64,000 nucleotides of DNA from an uncultured Candidatus Poseidoniales archaeon. GTDB lineage: Archaea; Thermoplasmatota; Poseidoniia; Poseidoniales; Thalassarchaeaceae. The stretch spans positions 106,968 to 170,967 of the forward strand of contig CACELO010000001.1 in assembly GCA_902560445.1 (NCBI GenBank), read 5' to 3'. Numbering within the stretch: position 1 is the stretch's first letter; every line of letters begins with the position of its first letter. This document shows, in pieces, positions 27,947 to 37,013 of this stretch. The translations under genes and the position numbers were made by a program. A model generated the notes under the pieces. The model worked only from the letters and a program-made list of their open reading frames with translations. It was not told the DNA's origin and searched no databases.

Positions 27947-28336
27947 TCAGGCCGACAGAGTCTCGAAGTGTCCCTTGACTTCGTTGAAGCGCTCAGCGCC
28001 ATCCTTGCTAACATCCATGACTGCGATTGCAGCAGTGCGTGTGCCTGTTGGCATTCCTGCTGCCTCCGCTAGGTATGCTTGGTCTTCTACGTAGATGAAT
28101 GGAATTTCCTTTTCTTTACAAATCATCGGGATATGTGCTAGAAGCTCACCAGGATTTACATTTTCTGCCATAACTACCATCTGCGCTGTTCCTCGCTCGG
28201 CAGCCTTGGTCACTTCGTTAGCGCCTCTCTTTAGTACGCCGCGTCCGTCCTTTCCTAGGGCCTTTACCATCTCGTAGACTTGCTCTTGAACGTCTTGTGG
28301 GGTCTCATATGCTATGTGTACACTCATTGGATTCAC
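27947..28336 (-). CDS. rpl7ae: 50S ribosomal protein L7Ae
   Basis: LKRGANEVTKAAERGTAQMVVMAENVNPGELLAHIPMICKEKEIPFIYVED. Confidence 0.95.
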   Translation of the reverse strand: MNPMSVHIAYETPQDVQEQVYEMVKALGKDGRGVLKRGANEVTKAAERGTAQMVVMAENVNPGELLAHIPMICKEKEIPFIYVEDQAYLAEAAGMPTGTRTAAIAVMDVSKDGAERFNEVKGHFETLSA

Positions 28337-28404
28337 TCCTCATGTGGGGTAGTCCGGCGCACGGCGTGACTGATATAAACGCAGCGTATTACCTACGGTA
28401 ATGG

Positions 28405-28974
28405 TTAGGTGCCCTCAATAATTGAAAGCAAACGAACAGATGACGGTTTTTTTGGCGGTTCACTAAATCCAAAACATGCATTAATCTCGAAATTTGAATA
28501 ATCGCCTAAATCCACGCCATCACACAATGCAGAGGCATGTTTTATCTTGGAAAGAGAATAGATACAGTACCATTCCTTTAATCCATTACAGGTCATTCCA
28601 TGTGTATTGGTTCCAAAGAATGCTTTTGCTACCCATTGCTCCACTGTGGAGATGAACCATCTTGGTCTTGGTATAGGCAATCCTATTCCCCTATTCCATC
28701 GCAAAGAGACATTCAAGGGTGGGGCAATGATATCGATACCTCTTGTTAGATGCTTTACTTCTACAGATACGATGTGGACTTCTTCAAAGTTATACAAAGA
28801 CGATACGTAATCAGCATGCTCCTGAGTTGGAGTGAGTAGTACCCGAGTGCCATCTGGTTTGGCCCACATCACATTTGTGAAGGAACCGAGTGGGGATTTT
28901 TTCCAATCTCCAATGACAATTCGATCGCCGCTGGCGAAACCTGAAGATGAAATTCTTCCTTCAAAGAAATCCAT
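28405..28974 (-). CDS. Conserved hypothetical protein
   Basis: 189 aa ORF immediately downstream of prs; codon-like composition; no domain I can name. Confidence 0.65.
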   Translation of the reverse strand: MDFFEGRISSSGFASGDRIVIGDWKKSPLGSFTNVMWAKPDGTRVLLTPTQEHADYVSSLYNFEEVHIVSVEVKHLTRGIDIIAPPLNVSLRWNRGIGLPIPRPRWFISTVEQWVAKAFFGTNTHGMTCNGLKEWYCIYSLSKIKHASALCDGVDLGDYSNFEINACFGFSEPPKKPSSVRLLSIIEGT

Positions 28975-28976
28975 AT

Positions 28977-29906
28977 TTATCCCATGAGGTTCTTGAGACC
29001 ACGAGCCAAAGCAGGAGCGGAACTTACCACTGCCCTTGGATTGGGCAGGGAATCTGTACTGTGAACTCCATCTACGTGATTAGAGAGACGAGAAATAGCT
29101 CCTGCAGTGAATAAACCGTGGGTGCAGGCGGCATGAACTTCTGTAGCTCCTTGTCTGTGAAGAGCATCACTAGCTCGGCAAATCGTACCACCAGTGCTAA
29201 TCATATCATCAACAATCGCGACTATCTTACCCTGCACATCAAGATCCTTTGGCGTATGTTCGATTGTATGGGCGTCAATTCTAGTCTTCTCAAGATAACT
29301 GAAATCCCATCCACCAATTGTGGCCACTTCGTTCGCTCGATCTATAGCCCCCTTGTCCGGGCTGAGAATGAAATCCGGATTGACTTCATTAGATAGTCTA
29401 GCGGCAATCTCCGGCATTGCACTAACAAATTCAACAGGCACGGATAGGTCTTCTAGAATTATAGGCGCATGAAGGTCGAGAATAGCGATTCCATCACAAC
29501 AGCGTGCTAGCATCTCTCCAATTACCCGCGCGCTTACAGGCTCACCAGGGGCGAATCTCTTATCTTGGCGGGAGTATCCAAAGTATGGTATCGCCAAAAA
29601 GACGCCAGGGCCCACATCGGGGAGACTCTGTGGTTCCTCATTCTTGTAATTTGAAAGGTCTCCAGTTCTTACAGAGGCGATAGCTTCCAACAGCAGAATA
29701 GTTTCAAGCACACCTGAGTCAGGATAGGTGTTTGATACTAATACAACAGGCTCGCTACGTACCGAATCTATGGATTTAGATGGTACTCTTACATAACCCT
29801 CTCCATCGGGAAATCTTCGACTGATTAATTCGACATGTTCCATGTCCAATAACGGAGCCAAAGCCTCTGCAATCACTCGGCCTGAGGAACCACTCACAAC
29901 CGGCAT
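28977..29906 (-). CDS. prs: Ribose-phosphate pyrophosphokinase
   Basis: RRFPDGEGYVRV, FLAIPYFGYSRQDKRFAPGEPVSARVIGEML, AIVDDMISTGGTICRASDAL. Confidence 0.95.
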   Translation of the reverse strand: MPVVSGSSGRVIAEALAPLLDMEHVELISRRFPDGEGYVRVPSKSIDSVRSEPVVLVSNTYPDSGVLETILLLEAIASVRTGDLSNYKNEEPQSLPDVGPGVFLAIPYFGYSRQDKRFAPGEPVSARVIGEMLARCCDGIAILDLHAPIILEDLSVPVEFVSAMPEIAARLSNEVNPDFILSPDKGAIDRANEVATIGGWDFSYLEKTRIDAHTIEHTPKDLDVQGKIVAIVDDMISTGGTICRASDALHRQGATEVHAACTHGLFTAGAISRLSNHVDGVHSTDSLPNPRAVVSSAPALARGLKNLMG

Positions 29907-30018
29907 GAGTGAACTGCGGGAGTAGCGAGTCCTTCATGACTTCTCCGATTGGCAATCACCAGCAATAAATCCAGATGGGCATCTTCAAAATGGGTACGCT
30001 TCTCGCAAGTTTGCTCAG

Positions 30019-30096
30019 GGGCGTGTAGCTTAGCTTGGCTGGAGCACCCGGCTGATAACCGGGAGGTCGCAGGTTCAAATCCTGCCATGCCCACCA
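30019..30096 (+). tRNA. tRNA-Ile (anticodon GAT), CCA encoded
   Basis: GGGCGTG/CATGCCC acceptor stem, CCCGG-CTGATAA-CCGGG anticodon arm, GCAGGTTCAAATCCTGC T arm, ACCA end. Confidence 0.94.
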
Positions 30097-30133
30097 ATTC
30101 AACTTCTCTGATGGAAGTGTATTGAGGTGTCTT

Positions 30134-30712
30134 TCACTCAGAATCGCCATTAAGTTGCAGATAACTGGGTAAAGTGACTAATCTTTTGACAGTACAGCGC
30201 AGAATCAACTCATCCAGGAAGGCGGTGGTTCTAGCTAATTGTTTGACAGGGATGATCAGTTGCCCTGGCAATCCGAACTTCCTTTGCAAGATAGCGTGTG
30301 TATTCACAACAACTCCACGATATGTTCGTTTAACCTTGACAAAACCTGCAACATTACCAATGTCAACTCCATCATTGTCCATTACAGCGCGGTCAAGCAA
30401 TTCATCAGGTGCCCAAAGTTCCTCGTCAATTCGTATTGTATTTCGCCACCTCCGTTGTAATTCTCTCATTGATTTCGAGAGCTTTACACCCCCGTCTGGT
30501 CTTATGCTATGTACCAACTCTTTGGATAATGGCGCATGTTCGGCGGGTTTTCTCATGTACTCGCCTGCAACGTCATCTACGACTTCAAGTCGCATTGATT
30601 TGACGAATTCATCTCGCGGATGAGACCTCTCTCCAGTAATTACGCCAACTAGTGTATCTCCGACGTAAACTTCTCTCTGCAGTAATTCTTGAATGCGGTA
30701 ATCTTCGCTCAT
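30134..30712 (-). CDS. Hypothetical protein, possibly PRC-barrel-like
   Basis: Two segments reminiscent of PRC barrels (REVYVGDTLVGVITGE..., LLDRAVMDNDGVDIGNVAGFVKVKR...). Confidence 0.55.
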   Translation of the reverse strand: MSEDYRIQELLQREVYVGDTLVGVITGERSHPRDEFVKSMRLEVVDDVAGEYMRKPAEHAPLSKELVHSIRPDGGVKLSKSMRELQRRWRNTIRIDEELWAPDELLDRAVMDNDGVDIGNVAGFVKVKRTYRGVVVNTHAILQRKFGLPGQLIIPVKQLARTTAFLDELILRCTVKRLVTLPSYLQLNGDSE

Positions 30713-30959
30713 TTTCTTTCCTCTTTTTCAGTTGGGCTAGTGCATCCCCCGTGCTTATCCCTAGGCTTCCTTTTGCGGATTAGCACTTATACTATCTGTT
30801 AATTAAGACTGATAATGTAATTCAAAATTTCACTATTATTTTAAAATTTCAATTGAAAAATCAAAGTGTGTTTGATTTTTTGTATGATTATCAGAACTTT
30901 GGAATCGCATAATTTGGAACAAAAAATTCGCCAGAACTCAAATCAAATCTAGATACGGA

Positions 30960-30977
30960 CAGAATCTATAGATTCTG
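30960..30977. promoter_or_regulatory. 18-bp perfect palindrome CAGAATCTATAGATTCTG, candidate operator upstream of class III aminotransferase
   Basis: Direct reading; within an AT-rich intergenic region. Confidence 0.45.
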
Positions 30978-31034
30978 AGTTTTCATGACGATTTTATTCA
31001 GAATATTGATGAGTATGTGCTCGTTGGCATATTG

Positions 31035-32543
31035 ATGACTGGAGCATTCGACCTACTCGCTGATATCCGAGCAAATTCCGGAAACGTCCGGACAGTGGGT
31101 TTGGATGATTCAGTAGTGCAAGAGTTTTGCAACAATGATTCCGACTTAATTAGAGCAATTTCTGAAGCTCACGACAATCATTCTGTCCTGAGGGAAGAAG
31201 TAGGTGTAGCAACGATGATGTTAGAAGAATCTGATCTCATCAACAAACTTCAAGAGGATTACGTCAACTTCTACAAGCCAGAGACAGTTAATCCTTACAT
31301 CCCAATCGCGGCTAGAGGTCCCTGGATAATCACATCCCACGGTAGGGTAATTCATGACAACGGTGGGTATGGTATGCTTGGGGCAGGACATGGCCCTGAC
31401 AAAATAATCGATGCCATGAGCAATAATTGGGTTATGGCCAATGTAATGACTGCATCATTTAGCCAGAAAAGATTGGCTGACGCACTTAGAAAGGAAGTTG
31501 GGCACACAAGAGGAAATTGTCCATTTTCCCGCTTCGTGTGTCTAAACAGTGGTTCTGAATCCGTAACGATTGGAATGAGAATCGCTGATGTTAATGCTAA
31601 TCAGATGACTGGAAAAGGCGGTCGTCATGAGGGTAAGCCAATCAAATTGGTAGCACTCAGACATGCATTTCATGGACGTACTCAGCGACCAGCAATAATT
31701 TCCGACTCCTGCAAGGACGGGTATAGGAATAATCTGGCAACATTTAGAGATGATAACGTAATTATCGTAGAGCCAAATGACGTTGCTGACCTTCAGGCCG
31801 CCTTTGCCCGTGCTGATGCAGAGGGATTCTTTATCGAAATGATGGCCATGGAGCCAATTCAAGGTGAAGGTAGCCCTGGTCAATGCATAACTCGGGAGTT
31901 CTATGATGAATCTCGAAGATTGACTAAAGAACACGGCTCACTACTGCTAGTAGACTCAATCCAAGCAGGTTTGAGAGGCCAGGGTTGTCTATCTGTAGTC
32001 GATTACGAAGGGTTCCAAGATGCAGAGGTGCCAGATTTAGAGACCTGGTCAAAAGCACTCAATGCTGGTCAATATCCTCTTTCAGTTCTAGGATTAAGTG
32101 AGCGAGCTGCTGAATTGTATGTTGTTGGAATTTATGGAAACACTATGACAACCAACCCACGTGCTCTTGAAACTGCAGTCGCAGTTTTGAACCGAATTAC
32201 CCCAGAACTGCGTCAGAACATTCGTAGCTCTGGTGAAGAGTTCCTTTCAAAATTACGAGAATTACAAGCTGATTATCCAGAATGTATCACTTTAGTCCAG
32301 GGTTCTGGTTTGTTGCTTTGTGCTGAACTAGATCCAGATAGATTCCCTGTGGTAGGTTTCGGAGGAATCGAAGAATGGTGTCGAGAACAGGGGTTGGGAG
32401 TAATCCATGGTGGTCAAAATGCTCTCCGATTCACCCCTCATTTCGGTTTATCAAGCCCGGAAATTGATATGATTGTAGCAATTGTCCGTAATTGTCTCGA
32501 TCACTTCATTGCAAAAGAGCAGGCAGTGGTCGCAACAGCTTGA
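31035..32543 (+). CDS. Class III PLP-dependent aminotransferase (ORF track start 31017)
   Basis: NGGYGMLGAGHGPDKIIDAM, LNSGSESVTIGMRIAD, HAFHGRTQRPA, DSIQAGLRGQG, WSKALNAGQYPLSVLG (PLP Lys). Confidence 0.88.
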   Translation: MTGAFDLLADIRANSGNVRTVGLDDSVVQEFCNNDSDLIRAISEAHDNHSVLREEVGVATMMLEESDLINKLQEDYVNFYKPETVNPYIPIAARGPWIITSHGRVIHDNGGYGMLGAGHGPDKIIDAMSNNWVMANVMTASFSQKRLADALRKEVGHTRGNCPFSRFVCLNSGSESVTIGMRIADVNANQMTGKGGRHEGKPIKLVALRHAFHGRTQRPAIISDSCKDGYRNNLATFRDDNVIIVEPNDVADLQAAFARADAEGFFIEMMAMEPIQGEGSPGQCITREFYDESRRLTKEHGSLLLVDSIQAGLRGQGCLSVVDYEGFQDAEVPDLETWSKALNAGQYPLSVLGLSERAAELYVVGIYGNTMTTNPRALETAVAVLNRITPELRQNIRSSGEEFLSKLRELQADYPECITLVQGSGLLLCAELDPDRFPVVGFGGIEEWCREQGLGVIHGGQNALRFTPHFGLSSPEIDMIVAIVRNCLDHFIAKEQAVVATA

Positions 32544-32581
32544 ATTTCTAGCCATCACAACCATGAGGGCAAACCTTCCCG

Positions 32582-33286
32582 TTGACTTTGATGACAAAGG
32601 TGGTCCACCTTCTCGGAGAGCAAGATGCAGTGTATCTAGCAATTGCAGACCGACTAGAACGAGCAGGTGCAACTATTTGTCAGAATATAGAAGACGCAGA
32701 CTTGATTATCGCTGTAGGAAGAATTTCTCTAACTACATCCGAAATTGATATTGCAATCATTCCAGCCAAGGAAAAGAATCCCAATGCTAAACTCATTTTT
32801 CGAGTTTATGACATCCTTGTACCCCAGCAAGTCAATGGTTGGGGTAGTAAAATTCTCTCAGATTGGGTAGATTGGGTAAAAGATGGTTCAGAGAGTAATC
32901 CTCCAGAAGATGTCGAAGCTCGCCATTGGGTACACATCCGTGACGCTACGGACGCAATCGCCCAGATTTCATTGTCTGAGGCAGATATCGCAGCCGAAGT
33001 GATTGATTTAGCAGGTCGTCGTGCTTGGAGTTCAGATGCAGTTTTGGACGAAATGAAATTGCTATGGAGGAGATATAATGACTCACTGCATCTAACTCAT
33101 ACAGTCGAATCTCTGACCAATGTCCCTAGTCCAGCCTCACAACAATTCGAGGGTGAAATTTCTCGACCAAACCTCGCTCCATTGCATGATGCAATGGTAG
33201 CCACAGGTCGAGAAGAGGGATGGAGGCCTCTAACCGCTATGCGCGTGGGTTTGATGGAATTATTCGCTCACTCGCAGGGCGAATGA
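32582..33286 (+). CDS. Hypothetical protein, possibly degenerate nucleotide-sugar epimerase-like
   Basis: HWVHIRDATDAIAQISLSE resembles epimerase substrate-domain motif; otherwise unrecognised. Confidence 0.6.
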   Translation: MTLMTKVVHLLGEQDAVYLAIADRLERAGATICQNIEDADLIIAVGRISLTTSEIDIAIIPAKEKNPNAKLIFRVYDILVPQQVNGWGSKILSDWVDWVKDGSESNPPEDVEARHWVHIRDATDAIAQISLSEADIAAEVIDLAGRRAWSSDAVLDEMKLLWRRYNDSLHLTHTVESLTNVPSPASQQFEGEISRPNLAPLHDAMVATGREEGWRPLTAMRVGLMELFAHSQGE

Positions 33287-33310
33287 AAACAATAGGTCGT
33301 AATCTAATGT

Positions 33311-33487
33311 TCAGGAGCGGTCTGCTTGGACTTGCTTCCTTACGTCTTGAGCTGCAGCCTTAACGCTCTGCATTGTCTTGCGGACTCTGGTTCCAGCTGC
33401 GTTAACGCCCTTGTCGTGCTTTGCAGCATCTTTCATAGCGTCGGTCAATTCATCAATCATGTTCTGCATCATTGCCTCTACGGACAT
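33311..33487 (-). CDS. Histone H1-like Hc1-family small protein (ORF track start 33640 is too long)
   Basis: MSVEAMMQNMIDELTDAMKDAAKHDKGVNAAGTRVRKTMQSVKAAAQDVRKQVQADRS matches the KGNxAAGTRxRKxMQxLKxxAQxIRxEVQ pattern of Hc1 proteins. Confidence 0.75.
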   Translation of the reverse strand: MSVEAMMQNMIDELTDAMKDAAKHDKGVNAAGTRVRKTMQSVKAAAQDVRKQVQADRS

Positions 33488-33584
33488 GAAGCACGGCGCA
33501 ACGCAGACACCTCTTAAGCAATATCCCCCCATATGCAACTCTAAGCCACTCGGAATGGAGAATAGAAAACGCCGAGGAAATAAA

Positions 33585-34595
33585 TCATGAGAATAAGTCT
33601 GCGCCCAGCAATGGAAGCAATAGACTAGCGTCTCCTTCAACTACGACATGTGGTGCCTCAGGTCGAACCTTTCCCCAAGAAATCGCTTCCTTTAGTCGAG
33701 CCCCTGAGAGTGATCCATCGTGTTCTGGAGCGGTAGTAATTCCAACTGCAGAATCCAGACCATCACGATACTGATTCCACCAAATTACGTGGTGCTTCGA
33801 AATTCCTCCGCCAACCATCAATGCATGAGATTCCTCCGCAGTCCAAGTCAGGTCAGAGAGTATTTGCTCGTCAGCGAGGAAATCGATGATGAAGTTTGGG
33901 TTCTTTTGTCGATGCATGAATAATTGAGCTCCTATTGATCCATCCGAAAGTCCAGGTATAACCATCGGTATACGATGCTTTGCAATCCAATGAAGAAGAG
34001 AAGTTTCGTCTTCTATTCGGTCGCCCATAGCCCAGCATAGTTCCACAGACCCAAACCCTAACCATGGATTATCCGGATTAAGTATCGACCTTTCTTCTTC
34101 GATTTCTTCTAGCCAAGGAAGTACAACTCTTTCGAGAATCTCTCCGTAGCATTCGTTGGGTACGATGACGTTACCTAGGCGGTTTAGACCCTCTTCTCCA
34201 AGAGCGACATCGTCAAGATTGAAATCTCCATGAAAGTAGTCTTGGTAGGTTCTTGCGATATCATGATCTAATGTCCCGCAAGTTGTGATAATGACATTGA
34301 ATGACTTTCTCTTTACGGCCTCAAGAAAAAATCCTCGAGTTCCTGTTGCGCAAAGGCAGGCAGGGAATGATAGCCAATTCAAAACCCCATCATCAGTGGT
34401 TTTTGCCATTGATTCTTTGAGTATATCACGCGCGTGTGCGAGTTTGGTTGCAGTGAAGCCACCAGCTCGCCCCATCTGATCGATTAGAGCGCGTGGGCTT
34501 TCGACGGAATCGAAGTCGTAATCCTCGACTGGAGCCGAGAAGTCATCGCGGGAGTAGGACGTCACAAATATCCCGACTCGCTCTTTCGTATTCAA
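33585..34595 (-). CDS. dys: Deoxyhypusine synthase
   Basis: RAGGFTATKLAHARDIL, FPACLCATGTRGFF, IITTCGTLDHDIAR, GGGISKHHVIWWNQYRDGLDSAVGITTAPEHDGSLSGARLKEAISWGKVRPEA. Confidence 0.93.
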   Translation of the reverse strand: MNTKERVGIFVTSYSRDDFSAPVEDYDFDSVESPRALIDQMGRAGGFTATKLAHARDILKESMAKTTDDGVLNWLSFPACLCATGTRGFFLEAVKRKSFNVIITTCGTLDHDIARTYQDYFHGDFNLDDVALGEEGLNRLGNVIVPNECYGEILERVVLPWLEEIEEERSILNPDNPWLGFGSVELCWAMGDRIEDETSLLHWIAKHRIPMVIPGLSDGSIGAQLFMHRQKNPNFIIDFLADEQILSDLTWTAEESHALMVGGGISKHHVIWWNQYRDGLDSAVGITTAPEHDGSLSGARLKEAISWGKVRPEAPHVVVEGDASLLLPLLGADLFS

Positions 34596-34637
34596 TTCAA
34601 CTAAGGCAATTCCAAACGATTCAGGTTAGAAATCACA

Positions 34638-36956
34638 TTATTCTGCGGTCTGAATCTGATAAATTCTATCTCGAAGTGCCGCAGCTCGTTCAAAGTCTAG
34701 CCTAGCCGCAGCCTGCTTCATTTCTTTCTCAAGACGCTCAATCAAGTTGGCTCGTTCACTATCATCAATTGATGCATCTTCGATATCATCCTCACTCAAC
34801 GCTTCGTGGGCGGCCTCAACCCAATCAGGCTGACTGATATTATCTAAAACGGAATCTGTAGAATTCCATGCGCCAGCCCCGAGTCCGTATTTCTTGACAA
34901 TTCCATCCAGTCCTTTCTTTCCTGGTTTACGAGCAACTAATCTTCGCCCACCGCCCTTTCCTTTTCCTGCGGCTCCAGCCATCAGGTCTTCAACTTCCGC
35001 ACCCATTACAGGTAGTGCCTTTCGAATGGTCTTCGGGATGATTCCATTTTCCTCATTGAATGCTTCTTGTCTACGTCTTCTAGCGTTTGTTTGTCCTATA
35101 GCCGCCTCCATCGAAGGAGATACAGAATCAGCGTACAGAATCACCTTTCCATTCTCATTTCGACTTGCTCTACCAATGGTTTGCAGTAATGAGCGCTCAT
35201 TCCTTAGAAACCCTTCACGTTCTGCATCGAAAATTGCAACAAGTGAAACCTCTGGAATATCAAGACCTTCTCGAAGAAGGTTGATTCCAACAATTACATC
35301 GATATGACCTAGTCTTAGTGCTTTGATGATTTCAGTTCTCTCCAATGTATCAATTTCTGAGTGAAGATAGTGCGCCTTTACATTCATCTTGAGTAAATAT
35401 TCTGCAACCTCTTCAGCGAATTTGATTGTCATCACAGTTACCAATACTCTCTCGTTTCTCTCGACACATTGGTTGATTTCACTGAGCAAATCGTCCACCT
35501 GACCTTTGGTAGGTCTTACTTCTATCCCTGGATCTAGCAATCCAGTAGGTCGAATCTCCATTCTGACGACCTCAGGTAAGTCAACAAGAATTTCTTCCAT
35601 AGGATACCGTGCAATTTTCTTTGGCACATCTGCTTCTCCCGCTCCACCCCCAGCCGGTGCATGTAGTAACCCCTCGTGTACGGATTTTCCAGAAATTTCT
35701 GAGAGATGGCGCAACTCCCTTTCTCCGGGGGTTGCGCTAACATAGAGCATTTGAGGAATCAACTCTTGGAATTCAGCGAGTTTCAGAGGACGGTTATCAT
35801 GAGCGCTGCGAAGTCGGAATCCGTACTCGACTAGATTTGCTTTTCTCGACCAATCTCCACCAAACATTCCACCTACTTGTGGTAGAGTAACATGACTCTC
35901 ATCCATGATTACCAGATATTTCTCTCCACCACCATGATATGACTCGGCGCAATATCGGTAGAAATCAAGCAAACAGTATGGTCGCTCTCCCGGTTGCCTA
36001 CCATCGAAGTGCATCGAGTAATTCTCGACACCCTTGCAAGAACCGGTTTCGCGTAGCATCTCTAAATCGAATTTGGTTCTCTGTTCGATTCGATGAGCCT
36101 CTAAATCTAGACCCTTTCGTTCATAGAAATTTACCCGTTCATCTAATTCATCCTCAATATCTTCAATCGCTTGAAGGAATCTTTCTTCACTAGTCATGTA
36201 GAATTCTTTGGGATGAATCCAAGCCTCTTCGAATTCGTCCAGCGGCTCCCATGAAACCGCTTCACAAACTGTGATTTTTTCTATCCCATCCCAGCCGAAT
36301 CGTATTCTAATTGGATCATCTCTACTAGGCATCCAGACATCGAGTACCTCACCTCGAAGTCTTACATCTCCTCTAGCAATATCTCCGGTTGTTCTTCGAT
36401 ATTGCATCTCAACCAAAGCGCGCATGACATCCTGTGGTTCTAGCGCTTCTCCAACCTGCAAATGCAAATAGGATTCTTGGAATGCTTCTGGAGGATTCAA
36501 ACCATAAATTGCGCTAACAGTTCCAACAGTAATTACATCAGGACGAGTGACAAGACTAGCAACAGTCGAGAATCGTTCTTGTTCGATTCTCTCATTCATT
36601 TGCAATTCTTTATCGATGTATAAGTCTCGATTAGGTAGGTAAGCCTCAGGTTGGTAGTAGTCGTAGTAACTAACGAAATACTCAACAGCATTCTCTGGAA
36701 ACAGCTCGCTCATTTCTTGCCATAACTGTCGAGCAAGGGTCTTATTGTGAGATAGAATCAGCGTAGGTAAGCCTAATCTCTGGATAATATTGGCCATGGC
36801 GAAGGTCTTCCCAGAACCGGTAACTCCCATCAAGACACAGCGCTCTTGACCAGCTTCGATTTGTTCCATCAGTCTATCAATCGCTGCCTCTTGGTCCCCC
36901 GCCGTATCATATTCTGAATGAAGGTGGAACATGCTGACATCTGACATTGGCATCAC
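34638..36956 (-). CDS. uvrB: UvrABC system protein B
   Basis: DQEAAIDRLMEQIEAGQERCVLMGVTGSGKTFAMANII, EYFVSYYDYYQPEAYLP, ETGSCKGVENYSMHFDGRQPGERPYCLLDFY, GINLLREGLDIPEVSLVAIFDAEREGFLRNERSLLQTIGRASRN. Confidence 0.98.
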   Translation of the reverse strand: MMPMSDVSMFHLHSEYDTAGDQEAAIDRLMEQIEAGQERCVLMGVTGSGKTFAMANIIQRLGLPTLILSHNKTLARQLWQEMSELFPENAVEYFVSYYDYYQPEAYLPNRDLYIDKELQMNERIEQERFSTVASLVTRPDVITVGTVSAIYGLNPPEAFQESYLHLQVGEALEPQDVMRALVEMQYRRTTGDIARGDVRLRGEVLDVWMPSRDDPIRIRFGWDGIEKITVCEAVSWEPLDEFEEAWIHPKEFYMTSEERFLQAIEDIEDELDERVNFYERKGLDLEAHRIEQRTKFDLEMLRETGSCKGVENYSMHFDGRQPGERPYCLLDFYRYCAESYHGGGEKYLVIMDESHVTLPQVGGMFGGDWSRKANLVEYGFRLRSAHDNRPLKLAEFQELIPQMLYVSATPGERELRHLSEISGKSVHEGLLHAPAGGGAGEADVPKKIARYPMEEILVDLPEVVRMEIRPTGLLDPGIEVRPTKGQVDDLLSEINQCVERNERVLVTVMTIKFAEEVAEYLLKMNVKAHYLHSEIDTLERTEIIKALRLGHIDVIVGINLLREGLDIPEVSLVAIFDAEREGFLRNERSLLQTIGRASRNENGKVILYADSVSPSMEAAIGQTNARRRRQEAFNEENGIIPKTIRKALPVMGAEVEDLMAGAAGKGKGGGRRLVARKPGKKGLDGIVKKYGLGAGAWNSTDSVLDNISQPDWVEAAHEALSEDDIEDASIDDSERANLIERLEKEMKQAAARLDFERAAALRDRIYQIQTAE

Positions 36957-37013
36957 CTGAGGGATATCGTGCTTATTTTGGGAGTTATTGAACTCTGATA
37001 TTGAATTAACCTC

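Noticed and set aside
29894-30150. Minus-strand ORFs with MAGFEPATSRLSAGCSSQAKL / WQDLNLRPPGYQPGAPAKLS
   Set aside because: Antisense translation of the tRNA-Ile gene at 30019-30096
33488-33640. N-terminal 51 residues of ORF 33311-33640
   Set aside because: Not Hc1-like, Cys/aromatic-rich, and overlaps the end of dys; internal ATG at 33487 is a better start
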